Positions 22,033 to 54,090 of a stretch of DNA of 64,000 bases are shown here, one piece after another. The position numbers and the translations under genes are program-made. Position 1 is the first letter of the stretch; each line of letters starts with the position of its first letter. The stretch is from Anolis sagrei (Eukaryota > Chordata > Lepidosauria > Squamata > Anolidae): NCBI RefSeq assembly GCF_037176765.1, contig NC_090022.1:76633209-76697208 (forward strand), read 5' to 3'. The notes below the pieces were generated by a model. The model made no database searches and was not told where the DNA came from. It worked only from the letters and a program-made list of their open reading frames with translations.

Positions 22033-22382
22033 CCATTCAGGCATGAAAACCTGCTGGTTGACCTTGAGCAAGTCACAGTCTTAGCCTCAGAGGAAGGCAA
22101 TGGTAAACCAGCTCTGAAAAAACCTTGCCAAGAAAACCCCGTGATAGGCTCACCTTAAGACATGGGCTATTAGTTTCTATTAGCGCTGCAATCCTGTTCT
22201 CTGTGAAAATGAGAACACACCAGCATTGCCCCTTTTCCTTTCACACAGTTCTCCTAATAGCACTTTATTAACACAGATCGTGCTACCTGCTTAACACACT
22301 ACTTTGTAGTCCACTCCTCCCTAACCATGTTTTGCTCTTCCTAGTGTCCGCCCATCCCCCCACCCACATCTTTTTAAACAGG

Positions 22383-22666
22383 AAAACATCATTCTCTCCT
22401 GATATTTCACCTGCACCTATGGCAGGCATCCACAGAGGTTGTGAGGTCTGTTGGAAACTGGCCAATTGAAACATTCACACCTACCGAACAGACAAGAGTT
22501 CTTTCTCCCACCCTGGACATTCCACAGATATACAAACCCCGTTTTCCTCATTTCCAACAGACCTCACAACCTCTGAGGATGCCTGCCATAGATGTGGGTG
22601 AAATGTTAGGAGATAATGCTTCTGGAACATGGCCATACAGTCCAAAAAACTCACAACAACCCACTG
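22383..22666. mobile_element. Penelope-like fragment with inverted ends
   Basis: A minus-oriented terminal module (about 22383-22445) and a plus-oriented module (about 22560-22666) flank a short middle with caagagttctttctcccaccctgg and attccacagatata. Each terminal module has a hammerhead-like motif. A hAT element has inserted at its right edge (22674). Confidence 0.6.
22573..22610 (+). ncRNA. hammerhead-ribozyme-like motif, diverged
   Basis: CTGAGGA box, GCCTGC-type hairpin, then a GAAA-like segment. The copy is diverged; a still weaker minus-strand partner lies at about 22399-22436. Confidence 0.35.
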
Positions 22667-22673
22667 TTATGAG

Positions 22674-23046
22674 CTGGGGTCCTCAAACTAAGGCCTGAGG
22701 GCCAGACACAGCCCTCCAAGGTCATTTACCCGGCTCTTGCTCATGGTTAACCTAAGTCTGAAATGACTTGAAAGCACACAACAACAACAACAACAACAAC
22801 AACCCTATCTCATCAGCCAAAAACAGGCCCACACTTCCCATTGAAATACTAATCAATTTATATTTGTTAAAATTGTTCTTCTTTTTTAATTATTATATTG
22901 TTTTTAAGTGGTTTTTTGCACTACAAATAAGATATGTGCAGTGTGCATAGGAATTGATTCGTGTTTTTTTCAAATTATAATCTGGCCCTTCAACAGTTTG
23001 AGGGACTGTGGCCTGGCCCTCTGTTTAAAAAGTTGGAGGACCCCTG
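22674..23046 (-). mobile_element. hAT DNA transposon remnant (caggggtcctcaaact type)
   Basis: The ends are ctggggtcctcaaact and gaggacccctg. The flanking 8-mers gttatgag and tttatgag differ at one base. The body matches the elements at 37115 and 59918 in reverse orientation (gcatatctt, attgaaatactaat and an AAC run). No transposase is left. Confidence 0.82.
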
Positions 23047-23054
23047 TTTATGAG

Positions 23055-23960
23055 AATCCTCCATTTTATGTTTTTGTTAATATGTGATTTTGTGGTTGCG
23101 GTTGCACATGCTGATCTTTCCATACTTCTCATCATAATAAATACAGAAATACTGTTGACTCCTGTGGATGACAAGGTATCCAAATCCCAGCCTTATAAAA
23201 ATAGTTCATGCTGCCAGGGGATGGTGTCATTATCAGGGCCAACCCTCATTTTGGGGTGCTGGGGCCACAACAGCAGAACTCAGAGGGTTGCAGTTGGTGA
23301 CAATATTTGAATCCACAACACAATTAAAGGTGTGCATCCACATTCATAATGCAATCCTTGTTGACAAATCAGTGCCATTACCACGCACATCAATGTAGCT
23401 GAACAAACAAACAGGAACTTTTCCAAAAATATCTCCGCAGTATATCCCACATGAAGACAATGCTTACACAACAAATGATAAAACACATCACAACCAGTAA
23501 AATACCTGTGAAACTTCACAATTAATTTTTTTTAATGTAGGCGAACAAGGCAAAGGGGGTAATTAATGGCAATGTAGCCAGAAGTCCTTTCTGTCTGCTT
23601 GTTGGAAGTTAAATGGCTGCAACTTGGGAATGGGGGAAGTTTTGCAAAGAAAGTTTATATTCAACAATGTGCTCACAACACCACTTGGATTAACTCAATA
23701 TCTCAGCAGCTTCCTATCACACAGGGGGCATAATTGGAACATTGAGCTTTTGGGAGCCTATTCATAGTTTCCCCTCATGAATGAAAAGGTATAGCCATGC
23801 AATGTAGGGAAAGTTAGAATGCCATTAGTATGCTACAACACTGTGCTATAAGCAACACAACACAATCACACACTGTCAGAGAGTCGCAAATGATAATGTC
23901 CGGAGACTCACCATAATCTGGAAGGGACTTGAAGACACACAACAAAAAACCTTGATGGAT
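23055..23960. other. intergenic stretch, no gene recognised
   Basis: About 0.9 kb between the hAT element and the F12 3' end. Open frames at 23050-23519 have no domain. The phrase cttgaagacacacaacaa at 23929-23945 resembles a SINE edge. Confidence 0.3.
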
Positions 23961-23968
23961 CTGGTTTG

Positions 23969-24020
23969 TTTATTACTTAGTTTGGGTTCTGCAGTTATCA
24001 GTAGTGTGTCTTACTTTATT
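23969..24020 (-). terminator. candidate F12 polyadenylation signals
   Basis: Two AATAAA hexamers occur on the minus strand (24015-24020 and 23969-23974), about 107 and 153 nt past the F12 stop codon. Either would give a short 3' UTR. Inferred from position only. Confidence 0.5.
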
Positions 24021-24126
24021 TAGATCTATGCCACACCAATAAGAAATAATCAATAACCGCTGGAGAAAATAAGATGCCAGCACAGATGTTGGGCTTGACT
24101 GAAGTGGAATGATACCCTCGCGACTG

Positions 24127-45131
<21,005 letters not shown>

Positions 45132-45260
45132 GGTGGTGGCCAGGCAAAGATAAAGTGGTGAGGTATACGTTCTGCTCCAGGCAAAGCAAACAGTCCCAGA
45201 TCAATACAACTCAAAGCAAAGGTCTTTGGATAGGATTTAATCAGCAGAAGGGGGATTGCA
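45132..45260 (-). promoter_or_regulatory. putative F12 promoter with HNF4-like site
   Basis: The 130 bp before the F12 start contain caaaggtctttgga (45217-45230), which resembles an HNF4/DR1 site, about 90 bp upstream of the ATG. Human F12 is liver-expressed and HNF4-dependent. No TATA box is clear. Inference only. Confidence 0.3.
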
Positions 45261-45411
45261 GAACCAAGACAAATAGAGGTCCAAAGCCAGAAATAATCCT
45301 CACAGTGTCTCAGATGTTTCCTGTGCATCTATAGCACCTTTCCACTAGCACAAAACTATGTATCTAATGCAGAACATCTCATTGAGAATGTCAGCTGCAG
45401 TTTTTTTTGGC

Positions 45412-45424
45412 GGGGGGGGGGGGG
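45412..45424. repeat. poly-G run
   Basis: A G run about 280 bp upstream of the F12 start, at the edge of the LINE copy. Confidence 0.85.
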
Positions 45425-45479
45425 TAAATATGTATTGTTCTAGCAGAGATAGAGCTTTTTTGTTGAGTTCCAGGGCCAG

Positions 45480-46752
45480 AGAAGCAGATGGCGGAAACAG
45501 AAGAATGGCCTGCCTCAGGGGAGCGTGCTTGCTCCATCCATGTTCAACATCTACACAAATGACCAGCCACTGCCAGAAGGGACAGAGAGTTTCATCTATG
45601 CTGATGATCGTGCCATTACTGCTCAAGCAGGGAGCTTTGAGATGGTAGAACAGAAGCTCTCCGAAGCTCTAGGCGCTCTTACTGCCTATTACAGGGAAAA
45701 CCATCTGATCCCTAACCCATCTAAAACACAGACATGCGCCTTTCACCTTAAGAACAGACAAGCATCCCGAGCTCTGAGGATTACCTGGGAAGGAATCCCA
45801 CTGGAGCATTGCAGCACACCCAAATACCTGGGAGTCACTTTGGACCGTGCTCTGACCTACAAGAAGCACTGCCTGAACATCAAACAAAAAGTGGGCGCTA
45901 GAAACAACATCATACGAAAGCTGACTGGCACAACCTGGGGATCACAACCAGACACAGTGAAGACATCTGCCCTTGCGCTATGCTACTCTGCTGCTGAGTA
46001 TGCATGCCCAGTGTGGAACACATCTCACCACACTAAAACAGTAGATGTGGCTCTTAACGAGACATGCCGCATTATCACAGGGTGTCTGCGACCCACACCA
46101 CTGGAGAAACTACACTGCTTAGCCGGTATTGCACCACCTGACATCCGCCGGGAAGTAGCAGCCAATAGTGAAAGGACCAAGGCAGAGACATCTCCAGCTC
46201 ATCCCCTGTTTGGGTATCAGCCAGCACGTCAACGACTTAAATCAAGACATAGTTTTCTTAGATCTACAGAGACACTCGCTGGAACACCCCAGCAAGCGAG
46301 AGTCCAAAAGTGGCAGGCCCAAACCCAGCACCTCAATTCATGGGTGATACCAGATGAGAGACTCCCCCCTGGGCACTCAGAAGACTGGGCGACTTGGAAG
46401 GCGCTGAACAGATTGCGCTCTGGCACCACGAGATGCAGAGCCAATCTTAAGAAATGGGGCTACAGGGTGGAATCCTCGGCATGCGAGTGCGGAGAAGAAC
46501 AAACCACTGACCACCTGCTGCAATGCACCCTGAGCCCTGCCACATGCACGATGGAGGACCTTCTTGCGGCAACACCAGAGGCACTCCAAGTGGCCAGATA
46601 CTGGTCAAAGGACATTTAACCAAATACCAAACTTGCAAAATCTGTATGGTTTTTTTTTTCCTTCTTTCTTCTTTTTCCTTTTCTTTTTAATCTCTGTGTT
46701 TGTTTTGCTCTGTTAGAATTGTAATACAATGGTTGCTGATGACACGATAAAT
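45480..46752 (+). mobile_element. Vingi/Ingi-like LINE, 5'-truncated with long open RT frame
   Basis: The frame enters within the RT domain at KNGLPQGSVLAPSMFNIYTN (about 45505), passes the catalytic FIYADD box, LGVTLDRALTYKKHC and the thumb-like ALALCYSAAEYACPVWN, and ends with a CCHC-like CECGEEQTTDHLLQC before YWSKDI and a stop at 46619. A 3' UTR and gataaataaata tail follow. The frame stays open for at least 365 codons, so the copy is fairly young. The jockey/Ingi/Vingi assignment is from motif memory. A second, minus-strand copy of its 3' end lies at 61866-62112. Confidence 0.82.
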
Positions 46753-46874
46753 AAATATAGCAGAGATAGTAACAACCCAGATTAATAGGACTCTCCCTGA
46801 CCATTTGAGACAGCTGGCAGGTATGGTACCTATCTGTCTGCTCTGTACCAACTTTAGCTCTGCTGTCTCCCCAC

Positions 46875-46890
46875 TCCCCCCCCCCCCCCA
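46875..46890. repeat. poly-C run
   Basis: A C run just after the LINE tail region. Confidence 0.85.
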
Positions 46891-47157
46891 AAATATATCC
46901 TGGATCTGCTTAGAAGCAACCAAATTTGGAAATGTCCACAACTTTGGGAAAAGGATAAAGCACTACCTTGACCTCACTTCTCCCCCAAACAGTAGTGATG
47001 AAATCTGTTTGGATCAGAGACTAAATTTCAATTTTGGCAGAGTCTCAGGGGCTGTCCTGCAGCAGTGGGCGGGATTAAGGGCAAAGGGTGGGGCCAAGGA
47101 CAGAAGAGGCAGGGCAAAGCAAAGTGGCACAGCCAGATATAATAACAATTTGAATGT

Positions 47158-47740
47158 GTGGCTGAAGGCTTTCATGGCCGGAATCACTGGGTTGCTGTGA
47201 ATTTTCTGGGCTGTATGGCCATGTTCCAGAAGCATTTTCTCCTGATGTTTTGCCCACATCTATGGCAGGCATCCTCAGAGGTTGAGAGATCTATTGGAAA
47301 CTAGGCAAGTGGGGTTTACATATCTGTGCAATGTCCAGGATGGGAGAAAGAACTCTTGTCTATTTGAGGCAAGTGTGAATGTTGCAACTGGCCAGCTTGA
47401 TTAGCATTGAATGGCCTTGCAGCTTCAAAGCTGGCTGTTTCCTGCTTGGGGGAATCTTTTGTTGGGAGGTGTTAGCTGGCTCTGATTGTTCCTGTCTGGA
47501 ATCTCACTGTTTTCTGAATATTATTATTTATTTACTGTCCTGATTTTAGAGTTTTTTTAGATACTGGTAGCCAGATTTTGTTCATTTTCATGGTTTGCTC
47601 CTTTCTGTTGAAATTGTCCACATGCTTGTGGATTTCAATAATTTCAACAGAAAGGAGGAAACAATGAAAATGAACAAAATCTAACTAGCAGTATTAAAAT
47701 CAGGACAGTAAGTAAAGAACAACACTCACAGAAACCCAAC
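47158..47740 (-). mobile_element. Penelope-like element 3' part with foldback
   Basis: The minus strand holds, in order from 47640 down, a decayed coding stretch like EIHKHVDNFNRKEETM (Penelope-like C-terminal motif), a spacer with caagagttctttctcccatcctgg and the terminal module with a hammerhead-like motif. The coding stretch is repeated in plus orientation at about 47640-47720, so 47521-47600 and 47645-47720 form a foldback. It is a fossil with no intact protein. Confidence 0.72.
47243..47277 (-). ncRNA. hammerhead-ribozyme-like motif
   Basis: Minus strand: CTGAGGA box, hairpin with GCCTGCCATAGATGTGGGC, then an AAAAC-like core. It directly follows the Penelope-like 3' part, as expected for a ribozyme in that family's terminal repeat. 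Confidence 0.42.
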
Positions 47741-48240
47741 AATTTAAATGCATTCTCACCAAGCATATTTTACAAATCCAAGTTCAATCACATGCATTCC
47801 ACTTGGAAAATAGGTCTCAGTGCAACATCTTCTCAGCCCTGCAAGGTACAGCTTTGCCTTTGACAGTTTATCAGAGACAGTGGAATAATTTTGTAGGTAG
47901 ATAAATCCAGCCTGTGGGTGAAAGGCTGCCCATTCCAGCCTTAAAATCCAATTCAGGAATATATCATGTTCCCTCATAAAAATGATAACTTGTGTTATGT
48001 TGAGGGTCCCCCAAAGTGAAACACAGACGTCTTGATTGAGAGATTCTAGTGTTCGGGACTTTATAGTTGAGTTCCACTGTCATTACTTATTTCTTGCACA
48101 TATGTGACTCATAGTAAGAATCTAGCACTCTTTCATCTTGGATAGTCTTGTAGGAGAAGTATGAGAGTTTGGAAATAAGAACAAGAATGAGCCATGTTGC
48201 CTTCGCCTGTCAACCATATCAAGGTGTTATCTACCTCTCA
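47741..48240. other. intergenic stretch, no gene recognised
   Basis: Open frames have no domain signature. Confidence 0.3.
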
Positions 48241-48390
48241 GGCAGCTTCTACACAGCCATATAAAATCCAGATTATCTGCTTTGAATTAGATTATATGGC
48301 AGTGTAGACTCATATAATCCAGTTTAAAGCAGATAATGTGGATTATCTGTCTTGATAATCTGGAATTATTTGGCAGTGTAAAGGAGACCT
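48241..48390. mobile_element. palindromic MITE (cttctacactgccatat family)
   Basis: Left part cttctacacagccatataaaatccag, axis atggcagtgtagactcatat, right part tatttggcagtgtaaaggag. Confidence 0.82.
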
Positions 48391-48935
48391 CAGGCTTGAT
48401 GGTCTTTAGTTTCATAACAAGCAATGCAATGAAGAGGACCAGTTAGGTACACATGCATTTTGCCTCTGGCTGTTCTGCATACAAATACTGGGGCTGCCAT
48501 CGGGGACAGGGTGCACTTTCCAACCAACAACCTCTGTTTTGTTTGCTCCCACAACAACTTTCTCACAGGGGTCTTACACCCCATTGACAGCCAGGATGTG
48601 GAACCCAGCCAGACATTCAGCTTCTTCCGGCAGATGTTATCTGGGAACATATGACTAAATAACTTAAACCCTTGTGTTTACCCTAAACGTATCAAATGTG
48701 GAGCCCAGGAACTGATGGGAACTCTTTGGTTCTTCATGTTCATTGCTTGGGGCAATTCTTTATGAAATCTATCTATCATCATCTCTGGCAAGAACAGCAT
48801 GTATCTTTTCACGCTGACCAGACTGATAAATTCTTAGTATAATCCCGTATATGCTTATTCTCAAATCATTCTCATTGACCTCAGTAAAAATTACACATTC
48901 AAGCTAGGAAATTGCCCCATTTGTACTTAAGACTG
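48391..48935. other. intergenic stretch, no gene recognised
   Basis: Nothing recognised. Confidence 0.3.
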
Positions 48936-49054
48936 AGGCCCCTTCCATACTGCCCTATATCCCAGGATCTGATCCCAGATTATCTGCTTCAAACTGGATT
49001 ATATGAGTCCCCACTGCCAGATAACCAGGGATAAACAGATAATCTGGGGCTTGA
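48936..49054. mobile_element. palindromic MITE, truncated
   Basis: Left end aggccccttccatactgccctatatccc and the axis tatgagtccccactgcc; the right end is missing because the next copy abuts it. Confidence 0.75.
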
Positions 49055-49325
49055 AGCCCCTTCTACACTGCCATGTAATCCAGATTATCAAATCAGATTA
49101 TCCACATTATCTGCTTTGAACTATGGCTCCTTCCACAGAGCTGTATAAAACCCACATTGAACTGGATTACATGGCAGTGTGGACTCAGATATTCCAGTTC
49201 AAAGCAGATATTGTGGATTATGTGCCTTGATATTCTGGGTTATATGGCTATGTGGAAGGGCCCTAAATGATATGAGTCTTCACTTCCATATAATCTGGAT
49301 TTTATATGGCAGTGTAGAAGGGGCC
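49055..49325. mobile_element. palindromic MITE interrupted by a same-family copy
   Basis: The left part (49055-49122, agccccttctacactgccat to ctgctttgaact) and right part (49265-49325, ending ggcagtgtagaaggggcct) join into one normal copy if the inner 49124-49264 element is left out. Confidence 0.8.
49124..49264. mobile_element. palindromic MITE, inner nested copy
   Basis: A complete 141-bp copy with left end ggctccttccacagagctgt and right end tatggctatgtggaagggccct. It sits inside the copy at 49055-49325 and so is younger. Confidence 0.85.
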
Positions 49326-50111
49326 TGAGAGACAAAGCCTGCTGGGAACACATACCACTGAAATCTATGGGACCTTCTTCTGAGGAAATATGTATAAGAA
49401 CAAGTGTTTCCTAACTTCTTGTAATTCATGGACCCTTCAAGGATACAGGCACATGCAAAGACCAGAACCACAACTAAAGGAACAGTATCCTGACCTCACT
49501 GCTACTAACTAGCAGAGCTTGCCAAAGTGTGTCGCAACATGTTAGTGTGTCAGCTACAGTGTATAGCTGTGTCATGTGAGTGTAACAAGACATTTCCAAG
49601 TCTATGTGAAATAAGCAAGAAATCATATCTTTAAAAAATATAAATGAGAGGTTTTCATGAGATATGTTGTGTCCTCATATATTTCATTATTACAATTTAT
49701 GTAGGTGTTCATCTTATAAGGGTTTGGTTTAACTTTCAAATTGCTAGTAAAATTGAATTACTGTGTCACCAACATGAAATGTTTGGAAAGCACTGAACGA
49801 TAGGGTTGGCCTACCTCATGCTTGTCTGTGAGTGTGTATGTTTGCTTTTTTAAAATAAGTTATATGATGCTTTTCCACAGCCAAAGCACTTCCCATGTAG
49901 TTTGTTCTTTTTCTGTTTTCCAACTGATTGGAGATTTCAGTACATATAATGATAATGCTCAATACTCTCTTGTGTGTATTTTCTTTAGTTTTATACTTAG
50001 GATCAACACATCTAAATTATTTTCATTACTTATCTATGTTTTGACATGCCCACTCTCTTTGTGTTCTCTGTTAGAGAGTAAATTTTCTGATTCCTTTGTG
50101 TGGGACTATGT
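49326..50111. other. intergenic stretch, no gene recognised
   Basis: AT-rich. An open frame at 49822-50157 has no domain and runs into a MITE. Confidence 0.3.
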
Positions 50112-50413
50112 GGGCCCTTCCACGCAGCCCTATGTCCCAGAATATAAAGGCAGATAATGTCACATTATCTGAGTGTGGACTCAGATAACCCAGGGTCCTT
50201 CCACACAGCCATATAACCCAGAATATAAAGGCAGTAAATCCCACAATATTTGCTTTGAACTTGGTTACCTGAGTCCACACTGTCATATATTCCAGTTCAA
50301 AGCAGATAATGTGGGATTTTATTCAGGTGTGGGGAAGGGGCCCCAGTTCAAATCAGATATTGTGGGATTTTCTGTCTTGATATTTTGAGATATAGGCTGT
50401 GTGGAAGGGCCCT
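50112..50413. mobile_element. palindromic MITE interrupted by a same-family copy
   Basis: Left part 50112-50193 ends tcagataacccag; right part from about 50343 starts agttcaaatcagatattgtggg and ends ctgtgtggaagggccct. These are the two sides of the axis of one copy, separated by the inner element at 50194-50342. Confidence 0.82.
50194..50342. mobile_element. palindromic MITE, inner nested copy
   Basis: Left end ggtccttccacacagccatataaccc, right end ttcaggtgtggggaaggggcc. A possible short duplication cccag lies at its edges. Confidence 0.82.
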
Positions 50414-50515
50414 AAGTTTCCAAGGCACTTGTTGACTTTTGGAGAAACCATGAATGTAATAGGGTTTTCTTAGGGAAGGAATACTCAGAAGTGGTTTGTC
50501 GGTTCCTTCCTCTGA

Positions 50516-50665
50516 GGGCACTTCCACACAGCCCTATATCTTATGATATCAAGGCAGAAAATCCTACAATATCTGCTTTGAACTGGGTTATCTGAGTCCA
50601 CACTCAGATGATGTGGGATTTCCTGCCTTGATATTCTGGAATATAGGGCTGTGTGGAAGGGCCCT
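50516..50665. mobile_element. palindromic MITE
   Basis: Left end gggcacttccacacagccctat, right end atagggctgtgtggaagggccct. Confidence 0.87.
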
Positions 50666-50746
50666 ATAATAGTCTATGGCCTCTGATATTCATTGGGTAA
50701 TCTCCCATTCAAGTACTCACCAGGGCTGACCCTGCTTAGCCTCTAA

Positions 50747-50898
50747 GGCCTCATCCACACAGCCATATAACCCAGAATATCAAGGCAGATAATCCACAAT
50801 ATCTGCTTTGAATTGGGTTGTCTGAGTCCACACTGCCATATAAACCCAGATCAAAGCAGATAATGTGAGATTTTATATAGTTGTGTGAAAGGGGCCTC
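50747..50898. mobile_element. palindromic MITE
   Basis: Left end ggcctcatccacacagccatat, right end tatagttgtgtgaaaggggcct, inserted in the 5S-like part of the SINE. Confidence 0.85.
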
Positions 50899-50940
50899 TG
50901 ATAAGATAGGATCAGGTGCATTTATGTGATTCTCTTACCT

Positions 50941-51689
50941 TGAGTTAAAAGCTGCTGGTACTTCTCTCTTTCTTTACCCTTATTGAGATTAAGACATGTC
51001 TTCATTAGCTTCCCTCTTTTCCCATCGGACACATCTCAGGCCATCTCAGGACAGACCAGGAACAGACATAGTAAGATAACCATGTGCTTTCATTGCACAC
51101 AATTGTATATATGTAGATAGTATGCATAGTTTCTTATGTGAAAGTTTCTGGACTATGTCAGTAAGGCAGATTAAGTTCTGACAGCTAATGATCTCTGTCG
51201 TTGAATGTGAAATAACAAAATGTTCGTACATCTTTTTCTCTGAAGTGGAAGGATGTAGATACTGTCTCAAAAAACAGCAACAGTGATACACAAGAAACCA
51301 CAGAAGTGAGATTACCCTGGCAGACATGTCCACCCTATGGATACATTGACAGTAATTGTACATGCCCAGTGTTTGAGAGAGTTTGCTTTATATTCTGGTT
51401 GTGCCCTGGTGTGAGTTACTGAGTCTTTGTTTCGTGTTATCGCAAAACCAATGACTACAGCCATTTTATATACTAGTGCTGAGTAAAAATCCCCCAGATT
51501 ACAGGGCAATTTGCACTTTATTAAGCAGTCAGTGTGTGTGTTAATAAACATTTCTAATCTTGAACAATATACCCCATGCACCATGTAAAAGTCTAGAAAT
51601 GTTAGTGATCTGGGTCGAGTTATCCATGGGTCCATGTAAGTGCTGTACCTTAACTCTTACCAAAAAGGGAACCATCCCCTTCTCTGAGT
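50941..51689. other. intergenic stretch, no gene recognised
   Basis: Open frames at 51046-51635 (minus) have no recognised domain. Confidence 0.3.
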
Positions 51690-51950
51690 AGAATGGTGAA
51701 AGGTAAAAGTCCATTCGAGAGAAACCTAATAGAAACACGAAACCACTGTACTCTCTCCACTATGGTGCCACTCCTGATCTTTTTGAATACCTGGGCAGGG
51801 AAATGACAGCAGCAATAGCCAGAGGCTCCTTCCTGTCTCTGCAGAATGACCCTCAACCTATTCACAAGTCACATCAAAATCCATAATTCTGGCCTCACAA
51901 TGTGCCCTTGACTTATACAGAAAGTCAACTTATACATGAGGATATATGGT
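51690..51950. mobile_element. partial copy of the 19-bp-TIR MITE
   Basis: It matches the right part of 7767-8124 in block order: agagaaacctaatagaa, ctctccactatggtgcc, ccataattctggcc and an end tcaacttatacatgaggatatatg. Confidence 0.65.
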
Positions 51951-52597
51951 ACAATTCAAGAAGACTGACACAGATTCCTCAAATGCATTTTCTTTTATTT
52001 TTAGAATATGTGTTTCCTCCTGATTATATTTTGGCAGAAGTGGGCAAACTGGAAAAATTCTGGACTTTGGAGATTGTATTAAATGAGCCACTGGACTCAC
52101 GAGGAACTGCACAACTGCTGTTGTCATTGTCACTAAAATTAATTCTTCTACTTTCTTCTCCATGTGGGAAGGGAAGAGCAGAAGTTCTCGATGAAATCTG
52201 CAGATAACAACTGTGAGGCTTCAATCATATCAGAGAGGTGCTTTCCAGAGATCTCTGCCATCTGAGTTTCCCTCTCTTGGACCAGAATAAAATAGAAACA
52301 CATGGTTCTGCAGAATAGTTCTGCCATGTATGTTTAGGAATGTGACCTGTATGTATAGAACCCTCCTGATCTTTTATAGCAGGGATAGCCAAGAACCAGC
52401 AATAATGGTCCCTTGTGATTCAGGAGGGTGGCTAGTGGCTACATCCAGAGCCCTTCTTGTGTGCAAGTAGAGCCATTCTTTCATCCCAGAAGGGAAAAGA
52501 ATGGAACAGAGGGAGATTCTGCATTGTGTGGTTTACTATAATACCACTGTTTCTATTTTAGTGGTGAAATTTGTTATCCCCAGCAACTGGAGGACTG
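51951..52597. other. intergenic stretch, no gene recognised
   Basis: Nothing recognised. Confidence 0.3.
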
Positions 52598-52925
52598 AAA
52601 GAAAGGGAAACATTTTCCCCTGACATTAAGTCCAGTCATGTCTGACTCTGAGGGTGGGTGCTCATCTCCATTTCTAAGCTGAAGAGCCAGCGTTATCCGT
52701 AGACACCTCCAAGGTCATGTGGCTGGCATGACTGCATAGAGCGCTATTACCTTCCTGCTGGAGCATTACCTATTGATCTACTCACATTTGCATGTTTTCA
52801 AACTGCTGGGTTGACAGAAGCTGGGACTAACAGCGGAAGCTCATGCCACTCCCTGGATTCGAACCTGCAACCTTTTGGTTAGCAAGTTTAGCAGGTCAGC
52901 TGTTTACCCCACTGCGCCACTGAGG
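52598..52925 (-). mobile_element. squamate tRNA-derived SINE, near full length
   Basis: Plus strand reads cccctgacattaagtccagtcatgtctgactctg, ctccaaggtcatgtggctggcatgactgcat and attgatctactcacatttgcatg, and ends in ggattcgaacctgcaacctttt...cactgcgccactgagg. The tRNA-like promoter end is on the minus strand. Confidence 0.92.
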
Positions 52926-54000
52926 ATTGAAGCAGCTGGTAAAACAGCTGGGGTGATGTCCATTCAAAACATGTTGACTACCCTATACTGTGAGTGGAGA
53001 GAGAATAATTTGCATTGAAACCAAGAAGAGGTGAAGAGAGATATGGAAAAGAGAAAACAGCAATGTGGGCCTTCAAAATAGGTGTGTGTATGCTCTTTGG
53101 GTTTTTGTTGGCATTTTTTTTGCATGTCCAGTTTCCCCAAGTAGCAGGAGGTTCAAAGGGCAGAAAGAAAGCACTCCTGATTTGCCCTGCTTTTGTAATG
53201 TCCGCTTTATTTACAAATGTAAAAAGAGAGTACAGGTATACCTCAATTAGCAAAGTAAATGTGTACCGGGGCATTACTCTTTAACAGAACATTTGGTGCC
53301 AGAGGCAGAAGTAACATTCGAAGAATAGGGATAGGTCCTTGCAGCACAAAAGTTAAGAGAAACTGAACTTGTTTCAGCAAATCTTTTGTCCAAATCTAAC
53401 AATAAGCCCATGTGAAATCAAAGTATCAGTTTAGGGTAAGCCTTGCAGAAGTAGATAAAAACAGTCTGAATCTTCTAAAGAGCACACAAAAGTTTCTCCC
53501 AAAACCCATCTACCAGTAGTTGTTATTTTTTCTTTCTTTCCTCAACCTCCACTTTTCTGTTTTGGTGGCCAAATGTTTAAGAATCTATGATTTTTAATAT
53601 GCTGGGTACACTGGTGATGCAGACTTATTTGAGCTCCCTTTCCCCCTCTGTTTTGCTGTTCACATGTGCCTAAAGGGGTTCTGGAGGCAGGTGCTCTTTA
53701 CCATGCCTATTGGACAGCAGCAGGCTACTTAGAGTAGAATCAGTTTCAGTAGTGGCTTATTCAAGCTTTACTGCAGGCACTATTGTAACCCAATATCAAA
53801 AGTCTCTGTCTCTGCCCCCAATGCTGCTAAAGAGCTTCCAGTGAAACAAAGAACAAGGCAGAAAGGGAGGTCTGAGTATGCAAAAGGACTCCATAAAAAG
53901 AGTTTTAAAAAATTGAGCTATGCCTGTATAAATAGAGGCAAATAAGACACTCACACAGGATGACTGCAACTCTACTCTTCATAGTATCACAATCATGACT
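52926..54000. other. intergenic stretch, no gene recognised
   Basis: About 1 kb without a recognised gene or repeat. Confidence 0.3.
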
Positions 54001-54090
54001 AAGGCCTCTTCCACACAGCTGTATAAAATCCACATTGAACTGGATTATATGGCAGTGTGCACTCAGATCATTTAGTTCAAAGCAAATCAT
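54001..54090. mobile_element. palindromic MITE, partial
   Basis: Left end ggcctcttccacacagctgtataaaatccacattgaactgg and the axis atggcagtgtgcactcagat; the right third is absent. Confidence 0.8.

Larger units (their letters stand above)
50440..50940 (-). mobile_element. 5S-type composite SINE split by two MITEs
   Basis: Three pieces (about 50440-50515, 50666-50746 and 50899-50930) read in order agggttttcttagggaagg, ctcccattcaagtactcaccagggctgaccctgcttagc, gataggatcaggtgcat, as in the uninterrupted copy at 21020-21250. MITEs at 50516-50665 and 50747-50898 separate them. Confidence 0.7.
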
